Source: Flaveria trinervia (taxonomy: Eukaryota; Streptophyta; Magnoliopsida; Asterales; Asteraceae). From it: 64,000 nucleotides of DNA. The stretch is from NCBI GenBank assembly GCA_025506515.1, contig CM046452.1, positions 43,223,591-43,287,590 of the forward strand, given 5' to 3'. A program made the position numbers and the translations under genes. The notes under the pieces are model-generated. The model saw only the letters and a list, made by a program, of their open reading frames with translations. It did no database searches and was not told where the DNA came from. Position 1 is the stretch's first letter. The number at the start of each line of letters is the position of its first letter. Positions 11,701 through 21,500 of this stretch are shown here, in pieces.

Positions 11701-12165
11701 GGCTGGAAGATGAATTACAAGTCTACATCAGCAGGGTGTCAATTCTTTGGGAGAAGATTAGTTACCTGGCAGTGTAAGAAGCAGACATCGGTTGCATTGT
11801 CAACCTGTGAAGCCGAATACGTTGCTGCTGCAGGTTGCTGTTCACAAATCATCTGGATTCAACAGCAAATGCGGGATTACGGTTTAAAGTTTTCTTCTAC
11901 TCCTATTTTTGTTGATAACTCTACTGCAATTGCAGTAACTAAAAATCCGGTCCAACATCCAAAGACCAAACATATCGGTATTAAATACCACTTCATAAGA
12001 GATTGTCTTGAAAAGAACTTAATTGATGTGGTAAAAATTAATACTGATTTTCAACGCGCTGACCTCTATACTAAAGCCTTTGATAAACCACGTTTTCAAT
12101 ATTTGCTAGAGGTCAACGGAGTTAAAAAGAAAAGTGATGTTATTCCTCATGATGATCATGTGTAG
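8774..12165 (+). pseudogene. pol: Element B pol (protease, integrase, RT, RNase H), Ty1/copia order, broken
   Basis: The aspartic protease motif DSGASRHMTG starts at 8813. Integrase has its zinc-finger residues (HRRMGH near 9218, CVACKKGKQ at 9323) and the D,D,E core (MDAFGPV near 9414, SDNGTEF near 9600, VVERKNR near 9705). RT has KGAKVIGTK near 10720, LDVKSAFLHG near 10937 and SVDDIIFGS at 11194, where the usual YVDD Tyr is Ser. RNase H has DSDYGG near 11683 and STCEAEYVA near 11800. The RNase H C-terminus ends at 12165. Breaks: TAG at 9176, TGA at 9824, a frameshift near 11026 that spoils the RT thumb side, and TAG at 11599. Protease-integrase-RT order identifies copia. A living copy would make and integrate the cDNA. 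Confidence 0.92.
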
Positions 12166-12301
12166 TCCGATGTAGTTTAGTTCATTTTTCTTTTTTATTT
12201 TATCTTATTTGTTTATTTTAGTCTGTTTAAATTAAACTAATGTTATTTTGTTGTTTATTAAAATCCTAAAATAATTAAACTAGTTTTGATATTAGTATTT
12301 T

Positions 12302-12310
12302 AGGGGGAGA
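12302..12310 (+). other. Internal polypurine tract, element B
   Basis: AGGGGGAGA follows TATTTT about 140 nt after the pol stop. The same text is at 27384-27392 in C and complement 3990-3998 in A. It resembles a 3' LTR-adjacent polypurine tract but lies nearly 6 kb from the LTR. Multiple polypurine tracts have been described in Sireviruses. Confidence 0.55.
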
Positions 12311-13573
12311 ATAAGTAAGCAAGTAACATTAAAAAAACAAAAAAAACAAAAAAAATGAGGGACAAGGAGTGGAAAGCTGATATAAGGTAGATCGTATCTG
12401 TGATACCAATTCAAACCCTTTGGAATATGATAGTACACAGGAACAAATCAAGAGGAACTTTAAAAAATTTAATTTAGAAAAGATGCAAAAATTCAAATTA
12501 TATAAGTCTGTGTAGTCTAACCAATATAAAAGGGAAGATGATAGAAAAACTGGTAACTCCTAAGGTAACACAACTAGAGTAGACCTAGAGGTTGCTAGAC
12601 CACAAATGATATGTCGGTAGATTCAACACAATAGATGATTAGACCTGACTAGTGATCTCAAGATCAAACTAAGTTGTTCAACTGACTGTGGGCTGCCAGG
12701 TTAACACAATCAACAATATTCCAATAAGGGGTAATGAGCATGTAAACGCCATAAATGTGTGCGGATGACCATAAATAGAGCAAAGCACGAAAATAATGAA
12801 AGACAAATGCTATCAAGCTAATGACATATTTTGTTGGTGCATTCTGTGCAAAAGAAAATTAGCTGCTGTAACAAGAAGATAGGTTGTGTGCCTCTCTGCT
12901 GTGCGATGTCACTGACCTGAGGATAAGCATAACCTAGATATTCTAGAATTCATTGTTGTTTGCCGCCTCTCTGCTGTGCGATGGCACTGACCTGAGGATT
13001 GGCTTCTCTTTGAAAGCTCTAAAAATAGTCTCTTCTAGTAAAAATACCCGTAGACCGCTCAAAAGCTCCTGAGGAATGTTGATTACCATATAAATGAGGG
13101 ATCCACAAATGTTAATGAAATAATTAAACCTAAAACTATCACCAGTGTGTGTCTAAAGTCTGTGTATGGATTTAAGAGGACAAATATACTGACAATCATT
13201 GAGGCTGCAATTCTTGAAAGTTCAAATCAGTGTGGGAATCTAATAGTACAAGTGTGATTTCCTAAAGTTGATAACGACTCTGGACGAAAACCAAGAATTG
13301 AGCATGAAAAGGTTTTGATAACAAGTCCCAAATGATTTGACGTGCCTGTATGATTCAAATTTGAATTGGTCCAGGTGTGGTCAAACTAAATTGAAGCTGC
13401 CTATTCTGGAACCAAATCCAGTAGAAGTCTATCTTAGGATTTATCTCTCACAAAAAGTCAAAAACAAGTTTTATTTTTGTATTAGTTTAAATTTCTAGTT
13501 AGTTAGCCATTTTAGTTTGTTTGTTCGTCGAACTATATCCTGAAAATCAGTATGGGATTAACTCGCCTAAAAG
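12311..13573 (+). other. Element B spacer between pol and ORF3
   Basis: Non-coding, A-rich near 12330-12360. It aligns with the spacers of A and C through many short blocks, such as TAGTACACAGGAACAAATCA. It carries the twin hairpins at 12891-12997. No gene seen. Confidence 0.7.
12891..12997 (+). repeat. Twin 32-nt hairpins, element B spacer
   Basis: Copies at 12891-12922 and 12966-12997 start 75 nt apart. Each has outer arms CCTC/GAGG and inner arms GTGC/GCAC around GATG; the first copy has one inner mismatch (TCAC). They match the pairs in A and C. Confidence 0.7.
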
Positions 13574-13708
13574 GGTCATGTCTGAGATGGCCACATGTGT
13601 TTTCAAAGTTTAAAAGGGTCACATCTGAGGTGACTAAACTGTGTAAAAGGATCATGTCTAAGGTGATCAAAAGTTTTTCAAGTTAAAATGATCATGTCTG
13701 AGATGATC
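13574..13708. repeat. GGTCAC-type palindrome array, element B
   Basis: Four 19-bp units at 13574-13592, 13617-13635, 13650-13668 and 13690-13708, starting 33-43 bp apart. Each has a centre GTCTGAG or close to it, and paired arms such as GATCAT/ATGATC or GGTCAC/GTGACT. The array immediately precedes the CAGTCG array and internal TATA. Confidence 0.75.
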
Positions 13709-13779
13709 AAAAGCTCATAATGTTAATTTCAAAAGTTAAAAGGGTCTTAAAAGTAAAATATTCAAAATGGCAGAAAATT

Positions 13780-14128
13780 TACTAAGTGTGACCCATTTGC
13801 ACGATTGGACCATGAGTATGGACCAACCATGCGAATGGATCCCATTCGCACGACTGGACATGAGATTGAGCCATTCATTCGAATGGCTTATGAGAATGTT
13901 CCATTCGACCGAATGGAAGGGGGCGAATGAATCAGTCGACCGACTGAGACTCAGTCGGTTAACTTAAGGTGCGAATGAAAGGGCACGATGAGTCAGTCAA
14001 CCGATTGAACTCAGTTGGTCAACTTCATGCGACTGACGGGGCCAATCACACAATTGAGACTCAGTCGCTCGAATGAACTGAGCTAATGAGGCCTGTCGGC
14101 CGATTGAGCTCAGTTTCAGTATTTAAAG
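13780..14128 (+). promoter_or_regulatory. Internal promoter-like module before ORF3, element B (palindrome array plus TATTTAAAG)
   Basis: CAGTCG/CATTCG dyads fill 13780-14115, and TATTTAAAG follows at 14120-14128. About 120 nt of leader then reaches the intron donor. The order array, TATA, leader, array, ATG repeats the order seen at the LTR and gag (4920-5920). C has the same module and A has a stronger TATAAATA. Promoter activity is inferred. Confidence 0.5.
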
Positions 14129-14267
14129 GGCCACAGTCGATCGCATTTTACTCATCACTCCCAATCGCTCCCAAATCGCATTTCTTCCCGTTACTCTGCC
14201 AAAAATTTCTCTAGACCTTGTTTTCACATTGTTGTTGATCTTCTGACGTTCGTTGACTTATATACAG

Positions 14268-14809
14268 GTAGATGGCATTGATATCGCACCGAAAACAAAA
14301 GGAATGGAACCCTAATTTGGTGATATTCGAATGAAAACAAGAAATGGACTATAAATGACCTAATAACCAACCTAAACTATGCAAAATGTTAAAATTAAGT
14401 TTAATAGGTTATTAGTGACTAAATGGCGAGTCTATTGAACCGGTAACCCATGTTAAATCACTTGTTTTGGTCAAGTTTCGAACAACAGGCGACTGAACAG
14501 TGGGACAGGCGACCGGTCGTCCGGATGAACTCTAATCGCACGATTGAAACTTGCGATTGGATCAATCGGCCGAATGAACCATGCAAATGAGCTCAGTCGG
14601 CCGACTGAACCAATCGCCGACTCAGTCAGCAGATTGAACTCAGGCTCATGTCTCATGCACCCGAACGAGCTCAGTCGCATGAAAGAACAACCGAATGACT
14701 TCAGTCACATGATTCATTCGCACGAATGAATCAGAATGAATTTAAACATTACACTTATAACTGAATTTTGATGTATTATGTACTAATGGTTCTGTGTCTT
14801 GTGTTTCAG
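14268..14809 (+). other. Candidate leader intron of ORF3, element B
   Basis: Donor ATACAG|GTAGAT (GT at 14268). Acceptor ACTAATGG then a T-rich run then GTTTCAG ending at 14809, four bases before the ORF3 ATG. Length is 542 nt. It contains a palindrome array at 14485-14735 with perfect dyads CAGTCGGCCGACTG (14594-14607) and CATTCGCACGAATG (14715-14728). Confidence 0.55.
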
Positions 14810-14813
14810 GAAA

Positions 14814-17800
14814 ATGGCTGATAGATGGTCCATTAATCCAAAGCACAACATATGTGCTCACTTCGATCATACAACTCGGAACGGGGTCGAGTTCACTGAG
14901 ATTATAGCTTTCCTTAGACGTTCCCGCATACATAAGGCTATATCTACACCTTGCACGCCCTACTAGTCATTACACCAGGCATTCTGGGAGAATGCCTCAG
15001 TTGATCGCTCTCATGAGCCGTACAGTATACGGAGCTCCATTCTGGGTCATGATATCAAGGTTATTGCTGCTGATATCCAGAGAGTTCTTGAGTGTGGGGA
15101 CGATATGAATCACCCTACCAGATTACATCCACTGACTGTGAGAGGCTGCTTCCTCAGGATCAAGTACGCTGGGGACATAAACTCGGGTGTGCTCAACAAG
15201 AGCAACCTGTGCCCCAGTACAAGTACTTGGCGCATGTGATCCTAAAGTGCATTGCTTCGAGGAGGGGTGGGTTCGATGATTTATCAGACCAGATTCAGAA
15301 TGTCTACGTGGCACTGGTGCTGAACCACCCTTTCAGCTTTTCGAGTATTATCTTCTCTTATTTGGTGGAGAACCTGGAGGCAAAGGGGAAGGAAGGATTT
15401 TGTATGTACCCCAGTTCTACAGTTGATCTTTAACGAGAAGCAGCCACTTCTTCCCAAGGAGAGTCATGATGTAGTTGCTTTGGAGATTATGGATGACACG
15501 ACCTTGGGTCGGATGAGGGTGTATAGGGGCAAGCAAGTGAAGCCCCAGGTGAAGAGGTTGATTGGCCATTTGGCCAACGAGAGATATGTGGCGCCGGGGA
15601 GACGCAAATGGCGTCATGATGACAGTGATTCTGATGACGAGAGGCTACTGCTCCCAGAGCATGACTCTGATGATGACGACAGTGGGGACGCTGGGGATGA
15701 TATGCCTACTCCACCGAGAGGCGCAGTTTCTTATGTTATACCTCCAGTGTCCGCCCCAGCGGGAGACATAGCCGAGTCTGCTGGTTTCCATCAGGATTTT
15801 GTTCCTGGTGAGGAGGAAGAGGAGTCAGAAGAGGAGCCCTTGACATGTATTGTGGGAAGCAAGGTTGTTCCCATAGAACATGGGCTAAGGGCGGTTGGTG
15901 AACGGCCAAGAGACTCAGGAGAGACAGCCACTGATCCGAGTTATGCACCAAAGTCAACTAGCAGGGTTGTAGGAGGAGCATCCACCTCAACGGGAACGAG
16001 GAGGAAAAGGATGGCTCAACCCCATGGTCAGAAGAAGAAGAAAAGACGACTCACCTTCGTTACCACCACAGCCACCACAGCCACCACATCTACTACTACT
16101 ACCACCACCACACCTCCCACCGCTATACAGATTCCATCTACCACCATATCTTTCACTCCCACATCACCTCCACTATTTCACAGACCCATCTTCACTACAG
16201 CCACCACCGCCACCACTACCCACCAAGCTGGATCCTCAGGCTATCCATCTCATACTTATGGATCACCTCTACCTCCAATTAGGGTAGAGGAAAAGCTGTC
16301 TGCGCTCAACAGGATGGTGATGCGCCTATTAGCTGCAGATGAGGAGAAGGCGGCTTAGATCTGCCAGCTTGCTGATCTTACTGCTGCTCAGTCTCACCAG
16401 ATAGAAGAGGAAGCTCGAGTGATAGAGGAGCAGGCCCAACAGATGGCTGATCTGAGCCATGAGATAGCCCAACTCCAAGCACATAGTGTCACATCAAACA
16501 AGAAGATAGAGGAGTTGGAGGAGGCGAAGAAGAGGATCATGTTAAAGCTAAAGGGATTTAAAGAGGAGCCCTTGAAGATCAAAGAGGGAGATGGAGATGA
16601 TGAAGATGATGATGAGGATGATGAGGATGAGACAGAGGAGGATGAGGGGACAGAAGAAGAAAGGACAGAGGAGAAGGATGATGATGATGATACAGCAGGA
16701 GGAGATGCAGCTGCATCGGCCTCTGCTTCAGGTCAAGAGAGGATGTCCAAGAACAGACAAGACCAACCAGCTTCTTCCTCTGCTCCACCATATGAAGAGA
16801 CGATGATACATGACAAAAGTAAAGATTATATATTTATGTATTTAATTACTTTTGTATTTGAATCATGTATTGAAACCTATGTATTCAATGTTTAAATTAA
16901 GTTTAATGCATTTCTGTTTTGATTAATTACTAATGGTTGATATGTTGAATGTGTAAATCAAACAGATCCAAATTACCAAAGGGATGAGTTTGATGTTGCT
17001 CCCCTTCAGCAGGTCAAGACTCAGCTAACAATGATTCTTGATTTGCAAGGTATTGTAAGGAGGTCGGTGAGTTATATCCCTGAAGAAGGGGAAATAATTC
17101 ACGACCTGTCAAACGAGCAACTCGCAGAGATCTCCAAGCTCAATCCAGATGAGATAGTGAAGGATGCTCTGACATGCAACTCGACCAGTGACGAAGAGCT
17201 CAACGATGTGATCAAATCGAGATTGAAGATGTCACTGCCGAGCACTACCCTCAGTACGCTGACAATGAGGGAAATGTGGTCCCCAATCTGGGTGAATCCC
17301 TCGTCAGCGATACTTTTGAGGTGTTGGACAAGATGGAGCAAGAGTCGGAGAAAGTAAAGGAAACGGCCCAAGCCTCAAATGATGATGTCGATATCTGAAA
17401 CGTTGAGTGGGCTGCGTGTTTTGAAGAAGTTAGAGCCCAACGCGCTGCACCTAAACAGGATGCCTACACCAAACTCTACAGAGTCAAGAAACATCATAAG
17501 GTGACTGGCAGGATCATAGCGTGGGCGTATGTTGAGGATGTTATTGTATATGCAGTTAAGAGGGAAAAGGGCATAGAGTACTTCAGATTCCCACATGATT
17601 TGAAGACTCTACCAGGTTTTGAGCTCAACCAGCTGGCCAAACTAAAGCTTTTGTATGCTGACCCGAGGAAGATGTCAGGCTGGTTCGAGGCTGCCCTAAA
17701 GAAGGAGTACCACACCAGGTGGGTTAACTTCAGACCCTAATAGCCTACAAGGTATATCAGAAGGTCTGAGGTTGATGCCATTACTAGAAAGCCGAAGATA

Positions 17801-18167
17801 GTGTTGAAGTGGAGTCCTCCGCGCACAATGTCAAGAATCCCACTCAGGGAATGCCACGGGACTTCACTCCACATTTTAAGTGGTGTACTACGATTGGAGA
17901 ACAGCTGAAGCAGTCATAGTCCGAAACAAAGAGGGCCAAATGGATACGATCAGGGTATTCGACCCAATGTGGCTTACCAACTTGTCAGCAAATGATGTCT
18001 ACACGCTATACAAGTGGCCACTATTCTATAATACGCAAGATATTGTACAAGCCCTCCAGTTCCAAAATGTCATAAGACTCTGCTTCGCGTTTGAGATTCA
18101 TGCGGGAGTCACAAAAGAGGACAAGTACAAGAAATATGAGGAGGTAATGCAGAAAACAAGACATTAG
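14814..18167 (+). pseudogene. Element B ORF3 (env-position protein, unknown function), two coding exons, broken
   Basis: The N-terminal domain of about 230 residues (IIAFLRRSRIHKAIS, HQAFWENASVDRS, SSILGHDI, HPLTVRGCFLRIKYAGD, YKYLAHVILKC, NHPFSFSSIIFSYLVENLE) is followed by MDDTTLGRMRVYRGKQ. Then come an acidic stretch (about 15610-15840), a basic bipartite cluster RRKRMAQPHGQKKKKRR (about 16003-16053) that looks like a nuclear localisation signal, a Thr/Pro-rich stretch, a coiled coil (16360-16560) and an Asp/Glu run. After a 147-nt intron comes the C-terminal domain (YFRFPHDLKTLPGFELNQLA, YYDWRTAEAVIV, VFDPMWLTNLSANDVY). Breaks: TAG at 14964, frameshifts near 15212 and 15412, TAG at 16356, and further frameshifts near 17230, 17740 and 17850. 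No membrane segment or enzyme motif is visible, so 'envelope' is not supported by the sequence. Confidence 0.8.
16819..16965 (+). other. Candidate coding intron in ORF3, element B (147 nt)
   Basis: Donor CAAAA|GTAAAG, branch-like TACTAATGG, acceptor AAATCAAACAG ending at 16965. The sequence is strongly AT-rich compared with the GC-richer exons. It is a phase-1 intron: the upstream frame (positions divisible by 3) resumes unchanged after it. C has the homologous intron at 31867-32005 with the same phase. Confidence 0.7.
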
Positions 18168-18180
18168 AGAGATCTAGGTC

Positions 18181-18190
18181 CAAAGGGGAG
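18181..18190 (+). other. Polypurine tract, element B
   Basis: CAAAGGGGAG lies two bases before the 3' LTR start at 18193. This is the usual plus-strand primer position. Confidence 0.8.
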
Positions 18191-18192
18191 TT

Positions 18193-18724
18193 TGTTGATA
18201 CATGTATGTCCCTATATCATGATATGAAATGTAATAGATCTTGTTTATCTGATTCGGATGTAATTTGATATGATTAATGAAATGATATTGATTGTTTGTG
18301 ATTTGTAATGTCTAATATTTCATTAATGAGTCGATATTGAATTGGTTAATTAGGTTAGTGATTGTTTGAATGGTTACACATAATGTTTATTATTAATACA
18401 TTCAAATGTCACATAATGAAGTTCTCATGCAAATGGCCCATGCGAATGGACCACACGCATGAATAACTTCATACGATTGACTCAGTCGCACGACTGAACC
18501 AGGAGACTGGATCAGTCGTATGATTGACACATAAGATTGGCTTAGTCGCACGACTGAACACTCAGTCGTGCGGATGGATCAACCGCATGGTTCAATCACA
18601 CGACTGAACCATACTTATGGTCTAGTCGCCCGAATGAACAATACTAACCTATAAATACAATCCAATTCGTGAAAAAAAAAATTCATTCTATTACGACTCC
18701 AGACGTACCCTAGCCGTCCAGAAG
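18193..18724 (+). repeat. Element B 3' LTR, truncated at its right end
   Basis: It matches the first ~530 bp of the 730-bp LTR, including the palindrome array and TATA (18650), then breaks off after GTCCAGAAG and joins A-derived sequence. The terminal ~200 bp is missing. Confidence 0.88.
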
Positions 18725-19743
18725 CTACCGACACATCATCTAATGAGCTAACAACCTCTACGTCTACTTTCTCTATGTTACCATAGTAGCGTACTAGTTT
18801 AACTATCATCTTTCCTTTTATTTTGCTTTGACTATTCAGACATAGCTTTGAATTTTTCATCATAAGTAGTTAAACCTTTTAAAGTCCCAAATAATTTGTT
18901 CCCTGTGTACTATCATTTTCCAAATTCGTTTAATCAGTATCACAGATTTGATTTCATTCCTTTTACCTAAGTTGTCCTCCTCCCTCGTGTTTTTTAAGTA
19001 ATTAAATAAAACTACTAAAGTAATACTAATCTAACATATTCTCACCCTAAAACTCTAAAACCGAAAACGTTTTTGCGTTTTGAATTTTAATAGGCGAAGA
19101 AATAGAACAAAATAAAATGAAATAAAATAAACTAAAAGATTAAGGCTACTCGTCGGACTATGTACTATGATCTTCTGGAATCACTTCACATTTCTTTTTC
19201 ACACCATTGACCTCTAATAGATATAAAAATCTTGGTTTATCAAAAGCTTTGGTGTAGAGGTCAGCATGTTGAAAGTCCGTATTAATTTTAACTACATCGA
19301 TTAATTTCTTTTCAAAATAATAACGTATAAAGTGATATTTAATTCCGATGTTTTTGGTTTTTAGATGTTGAACATGATTTTTAGTTACGGGTATAGTAGT
19401 AGAGTTATCAACAAATATAGGAGTGTTAGAGAATTTCAAACAGTAGTCCCGCATTTGCTATTGAATCTAGATGATTTGTGAACACACCTTGTAGCAGCAA
19501 CGTATTCAGCTTCCCAAGTTGATAGAGCAACCAATGTCTGCTTCTTACACTGCCAAGTGACTAATCTTCTCCCAAAGAATTGACATCCTACAGATCTTGA
19601 CTTGTAGTTCATTTTGCAGCCGACATAATCCAAATCGCTATATGCTGTAAGCTCAAAGTCATCATCATGAGGATACCATAACCCAAGTGTTGGAGTACCC
19701 TTCAGATAACGAAATATCCTTTTGAGTCCTATGAGATGGTTGA
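18725..19743 (-). repeat. Duplicate copy of element A 3676-4695 (RNase H end and spacer)
   Basis: This 1019-bp stretch repeats 3676-4695 in the same orientation with a few per cent differences, down to the GTTGA target site (19739-19743). It encodes the same broken minus-strand RNase H (19158-19633). It is followed by a full LTR, as the left copy is. Confidence 0.9.
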
Positions 19744-20472
19744 AGTTGATATATGTATGTCCCTAGATCATGATATGAAATGTAATAGATCTTGTTTATC
19801 TGATTCGGATGTAATTTGATATGATTAATGAAATGATATTGATTGTTTATGATTTGTAATGTCTAATATTTCATTGATGAGTCGATATTGAATTGGTTAA
19901 TTAGGTTAGTGATTGTTTGAATGGTTACACATAATGTTTATTAATTAATACATACAAACGTAACATAATGAAGTTCTCATGCGAATGGCCCATGCGAATG
20001 GACCACACGCATGAATAACTTCATACGATTGACTCAGTCGCACGACTGAACCAGGAGACTGGATCAGTCGTATGATTGACACATAAGATTGGCTCAGTCG
20101 CACGACTGAACACTCAGTCGTGTGGATGGATCAACCGCATGGTTCAATCGCACGACTGAACCATACTTATGGTCCAGTCACCCGAATGAACAATACTAAC
20201 CTATAAATACAATCTAATTCGTGAAAAAAAAGAATTCATTCTATTACGACTACAGACGTACCCTAGCCGTCCAGAAGCCTCTCAATTCGTTCTCCAAGTT
20301 CATAGAACACATTAGATCGATTCCCAATCGATTTCTAACGTTAGTTTCAATTCTTTATTGATTCTTCGTGTGTTCTCACTGATTGGATCGCCAATCAAAT
20401 AGGATTCCGCACTATTTGATCTGGTTTACACGCTAATCACTAGGTATTTCGTTCAAATACCAGGTCCTAACA
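19744..20472 (+). repeat. Second full-length element B-type LTR at the right end
   Basis: 729 bp, starting AGTTGATATATG (the first T of TG lost) and ending CCTAACA. It shares GATATATG with the 5' LTR against GATACATG in the truncated 3' LTR. Because C also has GATACATG, the shared state looks derived from the 5' LTR side. At later sites it matches the 3' LTR, or both. GTTGA follows at 20473. Confidence 0.88.
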
Positions 20473-21500
20473 GTTGACTTTTGGTTTCGCCTGATATCTG
20501 GAGCAGAGGCACGTCGTGTACATGATATCAGGTCATGAGGCGATGAGGTACATGAGGGATCCGATCATTCCTCGGTACATGGTGGCATCCACTAAATCAC
20601 CATTTTCGTCGGGTGCTACATCATGGTTTGTCGCCAATGGAGTCCCAGCTGCCGAAGTGTTCTCCATATCGAACCGACTAAGAATATCGCCTACATACTT
20701 GGTCTGATGTAGAAATATCCCCTTTGGTGTCGGATCCACCTGTAACCCGAGAAAGAACTTCATCTCTCCCATGGCACTCATCTCAAATTCAGCTTTCATT
20801 ACTCCTTCAAATTCTGTACATAATTCTTCGTTTTTGCAATCGAAGATTATGTCATCAACATAGATCTGAACTAGCAGTAAGTCACCATCCTTTTCTTTGA
20901 TGAACACTGTACAATCAATCACTCCTTTACGAAAGCCGTGTTTCACAAGATGAGTCGAGATTTTTTCATACCATGCTCTTGGGGCTTGGTTGAGCCCGTA
21001 GAAAGCCTTATCCAGCTTTTAAACTTTGTCCCGATGATATGGATCCTTAAATCCTTCGGGTTGACAGACATACACTGTCTCCCGATTTCACCGTGAAGGA
21101 ATGCATTCTTTACATCTAGTTGATAAACGTTAATCTTCATTTAAGATGCATGGGCTAGGAAGATACGAATTGCTTCCATTCTCGCCACAGGTGCAAACAC
21201 TTCATTGTAATCAATACCCTCGACTTGTCAAAATCCTTGAAGTACAAGTTGAGCCTTGTTTCTTATAATGACCCCTTGGTCATCTTTCTTGCACTTCAAG
21301 ACCCATTTGGTGCCAATGACCTTAGCACCTTTTGGGCTATCCACCAGTGTCCATACTCCTAGCTTCTTGAATTGAAGAAGTTCCTCTTGCATAGCATTCA
21401 CCCATTCCTCATCATTTAGGGCTTCACTTACATATTTTGGCTCAAATTGAGACACAAAACATCGATACGCACCATCGTGAAGATATCCCTTTCCTATTAC
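20473..21500 (-). pseudogene. Element A reverse transcriptase segment (Ty1/copia), broken
   Basis: This is the middle of A's pol, between insertions E (right) and B (left). On the minus strand: YLHDGAYRCFVSQFEPKYVS, the RT entry motif (PKGAKVIGTKWVLKCKKDD), VYQLDVKNAFLHG, an intact YVDD at complement 20851-20862, and FFLGLQV. It ends within SLMYL near the B insertion. Stops and frameshifts occur near 21230, 21145 and 21020-21090. The frame that appears to continue past 21500 to 21647 enters gypsy LTR sequence and is not part of the gene. The five bases ATTAC at 21496-21500 are E's target duplication. Confidence 0.88.

Larger units (their letters stand above)
4696..20472 (+). mobile_element. 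Element B: Sirevirus-type Ty1/copia retrotransposon with a rearranged right end
   Basis: The insertion lies inside A, with target duplication GTTGA at 4691-4695 and 20473-20477. Order: 5' LTR (4696-5425), primer site, gag (5920), pol (to 12165), spacer, ORF3 (14814-18167), polypurine tract, truncated 3' LTR (18193-18724), a second copy of A's flank (18725-19743), and a complete LTR (19744-20472). All reading frames are damaged. B belongs to the same family as A and C, and has the most complete interior of the three, so it is the best reference for the family's layout. Confidence 0.92.

Noticed and set aside
16819..16895. A hydrophobic tail (FMYLITFVFESCIETYVFNV) that could be taken as a membrane anchor of an envelope protein
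   Set aside because: It is translation of the AT-rich candidate intron; the homologous C copy has a stop there and the conserved exon resumes after 16965.
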